The notes: generated by a model from the letters alone, not told the origin. A stretch of DNA of 64,000 bases from an uncultured Christensenellaceae bacterium (GCA_910588155.1 CAJUPB010000005.1:1-64000), one strand, 5' to 3'; shown: positions 42,600-51,750, numbered from the stretch's first letter. Program-made: numbers and translations.

Positions 42600-43262
42600 A
42601 TGAAAAGATTATCGGCATTATTGATTGCACTTACGGGCGCGGCGGTTTTCGGACTTGTCGGCTGCTCAAACGGCGACACATTCGAAAAAACGGCATACAT
42701 AAGCGGCGAAAACAAAATCGAAAAAATCGTCGTGCAAGTCGAGGACAGAGAATTGGAAATCGTCACGTCGAAAGACAATCGAATACGAATCGATTATTTC
42801 GACGGCGAAAAAGAGTATCTCGACATATCCGTTTCCGAAAACAAGGAACTTACTGTTAAGCTGGTATTCGACAAAAAGTGGACGGACTTCATCGGAACAA
42901 AGCCGTCCGCCGAATATCGCAAAATAAAAATAGAGATACCCGACAGTTTGATTGAAGTATTTTCGGCAAGCACGACGAACGGCGATATAAAGGTAAGCGC
43001 ACTGTCGTTTACGCGGCATATCGGTCTTGACACGAACGGCGGCAACATTATATGCGAACGGGTAAGCACGGGAAAGACAATCGATTTGACCGCAAAAAAC
43101 GGAAACATCGCAGGCACGATAATCGGGGGTTGGGACGACTTTTCGATTTCCTGCAACATTAAAAAGGGCGACTGCAATTTGCCTGCGTCGAAGGAGGGCG
43201 GCGAAAAACTGCTTACGGCAAGCTGCAACAACGGCAATATAAATATCGAGTTTGTCAAATAG
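42600..43262 (+). CDS. DUF4097-family lipoprotein
   Basis: A 220-residue lipoprotein: signal peptide with lipobox LVGC, then a repetitive beta-solenoid-like region of the DUF4097 (putative adhesin) kind with turns such as TTNGDIKVS, DTNGGNIIC and AKNGNIAG. DUF4097 proteins often accompany envelope-stress or MerR-type regulators. AAGGAG 8 bases before ATG 42600 decides the start. Transcription is probably controlled by the divergent MerR protein. Confidence 0.88.
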   Translation: MKRLSALLIALTGAAVFGLVGCSNGDTFEKTAYISGENKIEKIVVQVEDRELEIVTSKDNRIRIDYFDGEKEYLDISVSENKELTVKLVFDKKWTDFIGTKPSAEYRKIKIEIPDSLIEVFSASTTNGDIKVSALSFTRHIGLDTNGGNIICERVSTGKTIDLTAKNGNIAGTIIGGWDDFSISCNIKKGDCNLPASKEGGEKLLTASCNNGNINIEFVK

Positions 43263-43286
43263 CCAATACACGCAACCGAAACAGAA

Positions 43287-43319
43287 AAAAGACAATGAGT
43301 TTCGCGCTCGTTGTCTTTT
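43287..43319. terminator. Bidirectional terminator between the DUF4097 gene and the tRNA operon
   Basis: AAAAGACAA-GAG pairs with CTC-TTGTCTTTT (one mismatch) around a short loop. A/T runs on both sides serve the lipoprotein gene on the plus strand and the tRNA transcript on the minus strand. Confidence 0.8.
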
Positions 43320-43381
43320 ACCTTTTTGCGACAAATCTCTTCAACCGCATATAAGCGGAAAGGTTCAATCTTTGTCTTTTT

Positions 43382-43467
43382 TGGTGCCCAAGACCGGACT
43401 CGAACCGGTACGGAGTTTCCTCCGAAGGATTTTAAGTCCTTTGCGTCTGCCGTTCCGCCACTTGGGC
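43382..43467 (-). tRNA. tRNA-Leu (anticodon TAA), CCA encoded
   Basis: An 86-base class II tRNA. The acceptor stem GCCCAAG/CTTGGGC, the T-arm GGTTCGAGTCC, a long variable arm (CGGAG...CTCCG) and the anticodon loop CTTAAAA are visible on the minus strand, and CCA is encoded. Confidence 0.95.
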
Positions 43468-43474
43468 AATGATT

Positions 43475-43549
43475 TGGAGGCACCACCCGGAATCGGACCG
43501 GGGAATAAAGGCTTTGCAGGCCTCTGCCTTACCGCTTGGCTATGGTGCC
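43475..43549 (-). tRNA. tRNA-Cys (anticodon GCA), CCA encoded
   Basis: A 75-base tRNA with acceptor stem GGCACCA, anticodon loop CTGCAAA, T-arm GGTCCGATTCC and the U73 discriminator typical of tRNA-Cys. CCA is encoded. Confidence 0.95.
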
Positions 43550-43555
43550 TTATTA

Positions 43556-43630
43556 TGGAGCGGAAGACGAGATTCGAACTCGCGACATTTGCCTTGGCAA
43601 GGCAACGCTCTACCACTGAGCCACTTCCGC
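43556..43630 (-). tRNA. tRNA-Gly (anticodon GCC), CCA encoded
   Basis: A 75-base tRNA with acceptor stem GCGGAAG/CTTCCGC, anticodon loop TTGCCAA and T-arm AGTTCGAATCT. It is the first of three tRNAs in one transcript (Gly-Cys-Leu). Confidence 0.95.
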
Positions 43631-43664
43631 ATAGCTGACGTGCGCGATTCAACCGCGCCTATTT

Positions 43665-43693
43665 ATTATATATGAATTGCCGCGCAAAAGCAA
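43665..43693 (-). promoter_or_regulatory. Promoter of the tRNA operon
   Basis: TTGCTT (43693-43688), 17 bp and TATAAT (43670-43665) on the minus strand, 35 bases before tRNA-Gly. Confidence 0.75.
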
Positions 43694-43794
43694 GCAAATA
43701 GACGGGGTTTTTTATCAAAGAGCGTTTATTTTTTCCGCCTTGCCCTACTATTATATGCGGCGGCGGCACTTTTCGCGCATTTGTTTTAACTCGC

Positions 43795-43823
43795 TTGCAT
43801 AAATTCCAAAACGGTGTTATACT
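43795..43823 (+). promoter_or_regulatory. dinB promoter, near-leaderless
   Basis: TTGCAT (43795-43800), 17 bp and TATACT (43818-43823). The start codon lies 10 bases after the -10 and no Shine-Dalgarno sequence fits between them, so the leader would be at most 2-4 bases. Confidence 0.75.
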
Positions 43824-43832
43824 ACTTTTACG

Positions 43833-45059
43833 ATGGACCGAATCATACTTCATTGCGACCTCAATAATTTTTACGCTTCCGTGGAGTGCCGAAAGCACCC
43901 CGAATGGGAAGGTCTTCCCGTTGCCGTCGCAGGAAATCCCGAAAAGCGGCACGGTGTGGTTTTGGCCAAAAACGAGCTTGCGAAGTCGTTCGGAGTCAAG
44001 ACTGGCGACGTCATCTGGCAGGCGAAACAGAAAGCCCCCGATTTGGTCGTGGTCGCGCCGCACTTCGACGAATATATGTATTTCAGCAAGCGCGCTTTCG
44101 ACCTCTATTCCGACTATACCTGTTATATCGAGCCGTTCGGCCCCGACGAGTGCTGGCTGGACTGCACGGGCAGCACCAAACTTTTCGGAAGCGGCGAACA
44201 GATTGCCGACAGGATACGCGCCGATATGATTGAGCGGCTGGACCTCACGGTAAGCGTCGGAGTGTCGTTCAACAAGATATTCGCCAAAATCGGGTCCGAC
44301 CTCAAAAAGCCGAACGGCACGACGGTTATAACGCGCGAAAACTTCCGCGAGAAGCTGTTTCCCCTACCCGTATCGGATATGATGTCTATCGGCAGAAAGA
44401 CGGACGAGAAACTTGCAAAGCTGAATATTCGCACAATCGGCGACCTTGCCGCGGCGGACCCCGCTATGCTGAAATCGCACTTCGGCATAAACGGGTTGAA
44501 GATGCACGCATACGCCAACGGCAACGACGTCGAGCCCGTGCGAGAATACGTGAAATCGCGCAAAATCGAATCGGTGGGTCACGGTATGACGGCGCTGCGC
44601 GACATAGACGAGTTGGACGACGCGAGAGCAATGATATTCTATCTATGCGAAATGATTACTACGCGTATGCGCAAATACAAAGTGCGCGGCACAGGCGTCA
44701 GCGTCAATTTGCGCAGCAGCAATCTCAAACACATCACGCGGCAGAAAAAGCTTAAAGTCCCCACCTACGCCACGAGCGAAATTGCCGCCTGTGCCTTTTC
44801 GCTGGTCGTCGCAAACAAGAGCAGTATGCCGCTGCGAACCGTCACGGTCAGCGTGTACGGGCTTATACCGTACGGAGGCTACGTCCAGACGAGTATGTTC
44901 GACGACAAGCCGAACGAGAAAGAGGAGTCGCTGGAACGCGCCGTGGACGAAATCAGAGCCAAGTACGGAAAAAAGAGTATTTCCCGCGCCATAGTTCTCG
45001 GCAAGGACTTCATTTACGACAAGACGGACGCGGAGGACTTTCTGCCGTTTCAGCGGTAA
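43833..45059 (+). CDS. dinB: DNA polymerase IV (Y family)
   Basis: A 408-residue translesion polymerase of normal length. Catalytic carboxylates are Asp9 in LHCDLNNFYASVE and Asp105/Glu106 in GPDECWLD. Thumb HhH and little-finger domains follow. A clamp-binding motif (QTSMFD) is visible about 45 residues before the C-terminus. No LexA-type operator was recognised. The gene appears to be translated from a near-leaderless mRNA. It converges with the GerQ-like gene, and their stop codons touch. Confidence 0.95.
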   Translation: MDRIILHCDLNNFYASVECRKHPEWEGLPVAVAGNPEKRHGVVLAKNELAKSFGVKTGDVIWQAKQKAPDLVVVAPHFDEYMYFSKRAFDLYSDYTCYIEPFGPDECWLDCTGSTKLFGSGEQIADRIRADMIERLDLTVSVGVSFNKIFAKIGSDLKKPNGTTVITRENFREKLFPLPVSDMMSIGRKTDEKLAKLNIRTIGDLAAADPAMLKSHFGINGLKMHAYANGNDVEPVREYVKSRKIESVGHGMTALRDIDELDDARAMIFYLCEMITTRMRKYKVRGTGVSVNLRSSNLKHITRQKKLKVPTYATSEIAACAFSLVVANKSSMPLRTVTVSVYGLIPYGGYVQTSMFDDKPNEKEESLERAVDEIRAKYGKKSISRAIVLGKDFIYDKTDAEDFLPFQR

Positions 45060-45326
45060 TCAATTCATTTTCGGGTAGAACACAAGCGAGCGGAGATTTT
45101 GCAAGTTGCCTGTGGAATAAGTCTTTCTCGCCTCGTCCCAAAGCAGCAGATAATCTTTGCCCACGGCGTATATTACGCCCTGAAACACCGTCGGCGCGCC
45201 CGACCCGCTTTCGTATTCGGCGCGGACGAGTTTGCCCACGTTGTCGTCGAGCAGGCGTTGAAACGTGCCTTTCCATTCGTTTCCGCCGAAGTCGAAGCCG
45301 CCGTCCGATATAACTATGTCTTGCAT
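45060..45326 (-). CDS. GerQ-like small protein (probable spore coat protein)
   Basis: An 88-residue protein. The C-terminal two thirds (QRLLDDNVGKLVRAEY, then FQGVIYAVGKDYLLLWD and a Tyr-containing end) follow the layout of spore coat protein GerQ: LxxNxGKxxxVY, FRGxxxxxGxDHxxxxD, Tyr-rich end. It lacks the long Gln/Pro-rich N-terminus of the Bacillus protein. AAAGGAG 9 bases upstream decides ATG 45326. The upstream stretch has AC and CATATATAC 17 bases apart, loosely like a mother-cell sigma-K promoter. If the reading is right, the organism is, or was, a spore former. Confidence 0.55.
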   Translation of the reverse strand: MQDIVISDGGFDFGGNEWKGTFQRLLDDNVGKLVRAEYESGSGAPTVFQGVIYAVGKDYLLLWDEARKTYSTGNLQNLRSLVFYPKMN

Positions 45327-45446
45327 ATTGTCTTCTCCTTTATTTTGCATAACAGTATATATGCAGCGAAAAAGGAGCGCGTGAACAAAGCGGTTAAAAC
45401 AAAACCGCCTCGGCAAAAAAAATTACCCGTTCGGAAAAACGAACGC

Positions 45447-45482
45447 AAAAAGCGCAGGCAACCGATACGCTGCCCGCGCTTT
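45447..45482 (-). terminator. Terminator of the lipoprotein/4-TM/GH3-3 operon
   Basis: AAAGCGC-GGCA pairs with TGCC-GCGCTTT (11 bp, one mismatch), and the minus strand ends in a T-run. About 40 bases past the GH3-3 stop. Confidence 0.85.
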
Positions 45483-45519
45483 GTTTTATTGCATCGCCTA
45501 TATTCGAGGTTTACGGATT

Positions 45520-48500
45520 TTACTTCTCCTCGTTCTTGCTTTTAACCTTTTCGTACACCGTCCAAGCCGTCGTTGCCGCAAAGAATGCCGCGGACACCGC
45601 GAACAGGACTATGACCGTGGTTATCAAAGCGTCGCGCACAGCGAACCACTCGGGGTCATACGATATGATTCTCGTATCGTCGCCGATGAAGTTCATTGCC
45701 GCGCTGTTTGCCACGGTGTAGAGTATGCGCCGAGCCGACTGTCTCATCGCCTGCGCGAAGAAGCCGAATTCGCCGTTGTCGGGACCGTAGTTCTTCACCT
45801 GTCCTTCCGCGCCGTTGCCGTCGGGCAAGTCGTTGCCCGCGAGTATGCCGTAGCGAAGGTTCATACCGCCGCTCTGCCACCAATCGGTTACCGCGAAGCC
45901 GCGCATACCGAACTCGCCGCGCAGGCACTTCGTCATAAGGTTATAATCGTTGCCCGACCAATAAGAACCGATGTTGTTGAACGAAGTCATAACGTTCATT
46001 GCGTCGCCGATTTCTATCGCAAGCTCGAACGGACGAAGATATATTTCTCTGAACGTCTGTTCGGTCAGCCACGTGTTATAGCTGGTTCTGTTTGTCTCCT
46101 GGTCGTTCAGTACGAAGTGTTTGTTATACACATACATACCCTTGCTCTGTGCGCCCAAGGTTTCGTAGCCGCCCATTATGCCTGTAAGCACGGGGTCGTC
46201 GCTGTAATACTCGCCGGCTCTGCCGTGGTAGGGGTTTCTGTGAAGTCCGAGACCGAAGCCGTACAGACCGACCGCACCCGTCCAAAGTCCGTCCTCGCCT
46301 ATCGCCTGACCTACGGCGTATGCCACTTCCGTATTGAACGAAGCCGCTATTATGCCCTCGCAAGGATAGCCCGTGGGGTTATGCTCGCGGTTGGTCGCGT
46401 CGAAGCGGTTTGCGAATCCGACGTCGCTCGTGCCCGCGCCGCCGCGGATGCTCATATCGAACATCCAGCTTATCGCGTTGGAGGCATTGACGTCGTTGGT
46501 ACGGGGTTTGCCGATGCTGTCTATGTTTATCGTTCTGCGCAGACCGTTGGACACGAGCGTGCAGGTTTCCTCCCACGTGAGCTGGTCGAGGAAATATTCC
46601 CACTTGTCCGCGTCTTCCTGCGTTGCGCCGCGCTTCTCGTCGTATTCCACGCCTATCATCTTCGCAAGAGGTATTTCCGCGATACCGTTTTCGTCTCTGT
46701 GCAAGCCGTAGTTCGGATATTCGTCGGGATAGCTTTCGTATGCCTCTTTATAATACGTTTTGATATTGTCGAGAGTGAAGTTGTTTCCTCCGTGGAAGGT
46801 TCTGCCGAGGTTCATATTGCCCTTTAAGGTTATGTCCTTACGCTCTACGTCCGCCGTTCCCGTCCAATTGTTTCTGGACATAAACGTGACGTAGCCGGCG
46901 TCGCCGCTCGCCTTATTGGGGTCGGCGTGGTCGAACAGATTCGTGACTTCCGCGCCGCCCAACGTATGATATTTATACGCATCGGAACGTGCTTTGTCCA
47001 CGGAAACCGTTCTCACGAGCGCGGCATTGCCTGCGCCGTACTCGCTGTCCATTTTGGTCTTATCCACCGCAGCCGCGCCGTCGGCGTCCTTTTTAAGCAG
47101 TATGCTGTTGACAGCCTCGTGCGCGTTTCTCGCCGCCGCAATATAGTACGTGCCTTCGTCGAGGATATACTTATTCGCGGTTATGTCGTATGCCGCAAAG
47201 TATTTGTTTGCGTCGATTTTGATTTCCACGACCTCGCTTGCGCCCGCTTCGAGCTTGGAAGTTTTGCCGAAGCCGACGAGCTGAACGGAAGGTTTTTCCA
47301 CTTTATGCTGTATGTCGAGCGCGGTATAAGGCTGTTGGAGATAGACCTGTACGTTCTCCTTGCCAGCCGCGCTGCCGTTGTTCGTAACGCGGACTTTCAG
47401 GATATAGTCGTCGCCCTTCTCTCTTTCGGAGTCGGGGTCTTCGACAAGCTCCGTCACTTCGTAAGAGAAGTTCGTGTAGGACTGTCCGTAACCGAACGGA
47501 TAGGAAATGTTTGCGCCGTAATCGTAAGCGCCGACACGGTCCGTGCCCAAAACAACGTCTTCGTATCTCGTTTCCGCATAGCGATAGCCTACGTATATGC
47601 CCTCTTGCAATATAACGTTGCTGTCCTTTGCGAAGTACTTCGTGGACGGGTTGGCGTTTTGGTTTGCGTACCAAGCCGTGGACAGACCTGCGGACGGATT
47701 GGTTTTGCCGACGAGTATATCGGCGACTGCCTTGATGCCCGCGCTTCCCGGGAAACCTATCCAAAGAGCGGCGTCCACGCCGTAGTTTTTCAGCACTTCG
47801 GGCAAATCTTCCTGAACGGGGTTTGCCTGGTTGAACAGAACTATTATCTTCTTGAACGTTCCTGCCGCCTTTGCGTCTTTGAGTCCCTGCAAGACAGAAA
47901 GTTCGTTGTCGGTAAATTTCAGATAGTCGTTGTCCTTTGCGCCTTTACCCGACACGTCGCTTGCGCGCAGGTCTATGGCTTCGTTGGTCATACGACCCGT
48001 GACGAACACCGCCGTATTATAGCCTGCCGCCGTCTTTGACGCGGGCAGTGCGCTCCAAGGCGCGCCGTTGAGCGTGGCGTTTGCGCCGTTGGTATTGCTG
48101 GTGTTGTCGTAGATATTGATATAGTCGTTACGCCAATAGCTCTTATTCGAGTTGTACCATTCCGCCAATTCGGAGTTCACCGTCAAGCCGACGTTTTCCA
48201 TTTCCTCTTTGAAGAACTGCTGACGTTCTTTATTGACCTTTACTTCGCCCGCGCCGTCGAGGGAGTACATAGGGTTGTACGCCGTCACGCCGAACAGGCT
48301 GACCTTATCGTTTTCGGGGTCGAGAGGCAGAGCGGCGTTCTCGTTTTTGAGCAGCACCGTACCTTCCGCCTGCGCAGCCGCCGCCACGGCGTCGTTGCCG
48401 TTCAGCACGTCTTCCACGCAGGAATACCACGTCTTGAATCTTATCGGCTCTTTGCCCGTCGTTATCGTTTCCGTGCGGCCCTCTCCGAACAGGTAAGTCG

Positions 48501-48618
48501 AGAGCATATTCTCGACATACGAGTCTTTGCAGAGCGCCGTGAAAAGCATTGCGAAACCGAATATGAATATGAACACATTGAATAATATTGTCGAAACCAA
48601 ATGCAAAGTCTTTCTCAT
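45520..48618 (-). CDS. Membrane-anchored GH3 glycosidase with permuted domains (GH3-3)
   Basis: A 1032-residue GH3 enzyme with the same order as the other two: N-terminal TM, GH3 C-terminal domain, Fn3-like domain, catalytic barrel (KHFVLNDQE, nucleophile Asp912 in AVTDWWQ) and a second TM (about 996-1020). The start is ATG 48618, seven bases after AAGGAGGT; the frame is open 25 codons further but that lies inside the upstream gene's terminal region. It is the last gene of an operon with the modular lipoprotein and a 4-TM protein, 14 bases behind the latter. The operon promoter carries the glucuronate-regulon operator. Confidence 0.92.
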   Translation of the reverse strand: MRKTLHLVSTILFNVFIFIFGFAMLFTALCKDSYVENMLSTYLFGEGRTETITTGKEPIRFKTWYSCVEDVLNGNDAVAAAAQAEGTVLLKNENAALPLDPENDKVSLFGVTAYNPMYSLDGAGEVKVNKERQQFFKEEMENVGLTVNSELAEWYNSNKSYWRNDYINIYDNTSNTNGANATLNGAPWSALPASKTAAGYNTAVFVTGRMTNEAIDLRASDVSGKGAKDNDYLKFTDNELSVLQGLKDAKAAGTFKKIIVLFNQANPVQEDLPEVLKNYGVDAALWIGFPGSAGIKAVADILVGKTNPSAGLSTAWYANQNANPSTKYFAKDSNVILQEGIYVGYRYAETRYEDVVLGTDRVGAYDYGANISYPFGYGQSYTNFSYEVTELVEDPDSEREKGDDYILKVRVTNNGSAAGKENVQVYLQQPYTALDIQHKVEKPSVQLVGFGKTSKLEAGASEVVEIKIDANKYFAAYDITANKYILDEGTYYIAAARNAHEAVNSILLKKDADGAAAVDKTKMDSEYGAGNAALVRTVSVDKARSDAYKYHTLGGAEVTNLFDHADPNKASGDAGYVTFMSRNNWTGTADVERKDITLKGNMNLGRTFHGGNNFTLDNIKTYYKEAYESYPDEYPNYGLHRDENGIAEIPLAKMIGVEYDEKRGATQEDADKWEYFLDQLTWEETCTLVSNGLRRTINIDSIGKPRTNDVNASNAISWMFDMSIRGGAGTSDVGFANRFDATNREHNPTGYPCEGIIAASFNTEVAYAVGQAIGEDGLWTGAVGLYGFGLGLHRNPYHGRAGEYYSDDPVLTGIMGGYETLGAQSKGMYVYNKHFVLNDQETNRTSYNTWLTEQTFREIYLRPFELAIEIGDAMNVMTSFNNIGSYWSGNDYNLMTKCLRGEFGMRGFAVTDWWQSGGMNLRYGILAGNDLPDGNGAEGQVKNYGPDNGEFGFFAQAMRQSARRILYTVANSAAMNFIGDDTRIISYDPEWFAVRDALITTVIVLFAVSAAFFAATTAWTVYEKVKSKNEEK

Positions 48619-48631
48619 TGCGGATACCTCC

Positions 48632-49102
48632 TTATAAGTTTTCCGCCGCCGCAGTTTCCGCGGCAGGCTGTTGCTCTTTCTCTTGCTTTGCAAGTTTCAT
48701 CCACACGCACACGTTTGCCGTGACGAAACACACAACCGTCATTGCCGCCACCGCGACTATCGCGCCGAAGCCTGGGATATCCACGAGGTTGGTCGTCATA
48801 ACGAGAGATATGGGATACTTGTATATCGCAATCAAAAACACGAGTAACGCCGCAAAATCGAGCACGCCCATAACAGCCGCGCCGATGCGCTCGAAACCGA
48901 AGAAGGCGAGAGCCGCAAATGCTATCGGAGCGACAAGCAGCATTGCGAACGCGCCCCAAGACATATACTCGGTCAAGCTCGACAGCGTTGCCGCATAGAC
49001 GACTGCCGTTATCAGCGACAGTCCCGCGACGCCGAGCGCGACATAGAAAGCAATTGTTTTATTCTTTAAAAAACCGTTTAATTTTTCTTTCAAAAATTCC
49101 AT
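48632..49102 (-). CDS. Small 4-TM membrane protein, partner of GH3-3
   Basis: A 156-residue protein with four membrane helices and an Ala/Glu-rich C-terminal tail. GAGGAGGG 7 bases upstream points to ATG 49102 (MEFLKEKL) and not the ATG seven codons earlier. It corresponds in size, topology and position before a GH3 gene to the protein at 3676-4089. Both begin with a short amphipathic lead (FLKNKTIAFY / YLKDKAVGFW) into helix 1, which supports homology. Confidence 0.85.
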   Translation of the reverse strand: MEFLKEKLNGFLKNKTIAFYVALGVAGLSLITAVVYAATLSSLTEYMSWGAFAMLLVAPIAFAALAFFGFERIGAAVMGVLDFAALLVFLIAIYKYPISLVMTTNLVDIPGFGAIVAVAAMTVVCFVTANVCVWMKLAKQEKEQQPAAETAAAENL

Positions 49103-49119
49103 CTTATTTCCCTCCTCTT

Positions 49120-51721
49120 TCAAGCCGCAGGCGTATAGTTATAACGCACGGAAACGGACACAGCCAAAGCCAGATTTGCGTTTAACGCTTCCGCAAGCTC
49201 GAAATACGTAAGCTGATTTCCGTTGCCTTTCGTATACGTCGGGGATATCGTGACGGTCGTAAACTCGCCCGGCTGCAAATCCAACGTAAACGCATTGTTC
49301 GTGCAACTTGTTTTATCGGTGCCGGAGTTTACTATCCAACCGTTGAGTTTGATTGCCGTCGTACCTCTGTTTTCGAAGTTCATTATGAAGGTATGCGTTC
49401 CGCCCGCATCGGGAAGTTTGCCGGGAGCGCCGCCTGCGCCCGCCGTTCCGAGCGCGGTGTCGAAACGGAAGCCCGAACCTGCGGCTGCGGAAACTGCGTC
49501 GCCTTTATACTGCAACAGCACGCCCATTTCGTTCAAGCCGTTTTCACCCTTGACGACGGTCTTTGCGCTTTCCAAAGTCGAGCCGTAGCCCGCAGAACCC
49601 GAAGCCGTGACGGACCAAGTTCCGCCGCCGAAGCCCGAGATATTGTTGGGCAGACCGCTTGCCTTGCCCGACATCGCCCACAGACGGGAGAAGCCGTCGG
49701 CAGCCTCGAAGTACGGAGTTATCGTAAGCGCTTTTTCGGGCATCACGAAATCCTTGGCATACGTATTGTTATCGTCATACCAACCTGCAATCGTTCTTCC
49801 CGTATTATTGTTTATCAAGTCGCTTACTTTTACGCCCGCGGACGTTTCAATCGTTTTTACGCCGCCTGCGAAAGACACGTCGGCGTCGCCCGCCAGCGTG
49901 AGATTATACTTGACGTTGGGGTCTACGACAATGCCCTTGTTGACTTTGCCCATCACTATGCCGAGCTTCATATTTTCCGCCGCTTGCTGCATAACGAACA
50001 CCGTCATTGCATTGGCGTTGTTGTTTTGAAGTTTTATCGTCACGACGACTTTTTTGCTTTCGCCCGCGGCAAGAGTCACGGTGTCGGAATACACCGCGCC
50101 TTCGGACTCGTCGAGTTTGATTGTTCCCTGAATCTGCGCCACCTTGAAAGACAAACTTGTCGTTCCGAGGTTTGTGAAATCGAATATGAAATCATAGGTA
50201 TGACCTGCGGTTATACCCGTCTGCCCGCCGCTTGTTCCGCAAGCCGTTAGCAGACGGAAATAGTCGTCTTTCTCCAACGTGGCGGAATGCGAATATGTTC
50301 TTGCGCGCACGCCGTCTATAACGGAATCGGCCGCCGTGAACCACGCCATTTTTTCGGCGTCTGCGGTGTAGTCGAGGTCCATATCCGACAGATTGCCGTA
50401 ATAGTCGGGCAGATTTCTCGCCGCGCCGGCGACAAGAGCCTGTGCGTCGTCGCCGCGTTTGAAGTGCGGCGAAACCGTCGCGCCCTTTCTCGAAAGTTTG
50501 GTGCTTGCCGTGACGAACGATATACTGCCGTCTGCGGCGGTCGTGTACCAGCCCTCCAACTCTTTTCCCGTATTATTGGTTATCTGTTCCGGCGAAGGCA
50601 GAGGCAAATTTTCGCCCACGATGCCCTCTTTGACAAAGTCGTCGGACACGGTGAAGCCTGTCGGCAATTTCAAAGTCACGCTTGCTTTTGCCACGGGCTT
50701 GGGCGGACTTACGGTTTCCGGCTCTTCCAGCTCGGTCGCCTTTATCGCCATCGACATACCCAGCACCATACCGTTTTCCATATCGTCGGATGCGACGAAA
50801 TATGTGAGCAGGTTGCCGTTTTTGCCGAGTTTATACTGACCCACCACTCTCGTGCTCTCGCCGGGAGCAAGGTCTATGTCCTGACGGAAGCGGCTTTCGT
50901 AAGCCGTCTGTCCTCTGTATTCCGTGCTCGAAGAAATCTGATACCCCTGCAAATGAATATCGGAAGTTCCCTTGTTTTCGTAATTATATACTACTTCGTA
51001 AACCACGCCGTCCGCGACGGAGAACTTCGAGTCGAGGCGCAAAGCCGACCCGTAGGTTATCGCGCTGGGTTCGGTCATCACGACGCCGAGTTCGGAATAT
51101 CCGCCGACGCCGCCCGCAACGACCGCGGTGGGGTTCATAGATATCGTTTTGTTTGCGGAAATGGAACCGGGCACGTAATCATAGTTGAAATACCCGTTCT
51201 TTCCGCTGCCTATCGAAATGGACGTATAGCCTTTTTCCGTATCGAAATACGGGGAAAGCGTTACCGTTTCGATATACGGAACGGAGAAGTTTTCGAAGTT
51301 TACCAAACTCTCCTTTCCGTCCTTGTCCGTCATAACGAATCCGAGAACTTCTCTGTTTTCGTCAATCTGCGACAAGTCGAAATCTTCCGACGTCAAAGGC
51401 GTGCCGCCTTTCGTCTTCAATTCGCTTGTTCCGTCGGCAAACTTAAACGGAGAGTTTTCCGCAAGTCTTACCGTGACGTCCATATCGAGCGGGGGCGGCT
51501 CTATCGGCACATATCCCGATTCATAGTCGAACTTCTCGTCGTAGTTCGGACGATTCTGCTCGTAGGCGTCGTGAATGGTAGTAGGGGCGTTAGGACCCGC
51601 TACTCCTTCGGGGGGGGGGATTATCGGGGTTTACGGGAGCATTGCCGCCGCAAGCCGCCACCGTGAATGCAAGCACCAGAACTTGCAAGAGCACGGCTAT
51701 AACCTTACCTGTCTTTTTCAT
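49120..51721 (-). CDS. Modular surface lipoprotein, reading frame broken at a C10 tract
   Basis: ATG 51721 follows AGGAGG and starts a lipoprotein signal peptide (lipobox TVAAC, Cys24). After NPDN comes a run of ten C (plus-strand G 51610-51619), and the frame then hits a stop after 43 codons. With nine C the frame continues PPPEGVAGPNAP and joins an 822-codon body, giving 866 residues. The body has three repeats of a short Listeria-Bacteroides-like unit (GWY ... TVSPHF / TITPYF) followed by a beta-sandwich of about 160 residues that looks carbohydrate-binding. No start with a ribosome binding site exists after the tract, so in this state the protein should be off. Phase variation or an assembly error are the two readings. 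Confidence 0.8.
51610..51619 (-). repeat. C10 mononucleotide tract in a lipoprotein gene
   Basis: Ten G on the plus strand, ten C in the mRNA, just behind the lipobox region. Removing one base restores one open frame from the signal peptide through the 822-codon body. Confidence 0.9.
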
Positions 51722-51750
51722 TTTTCTCCTCCTGGCTTATATATTTTCTC

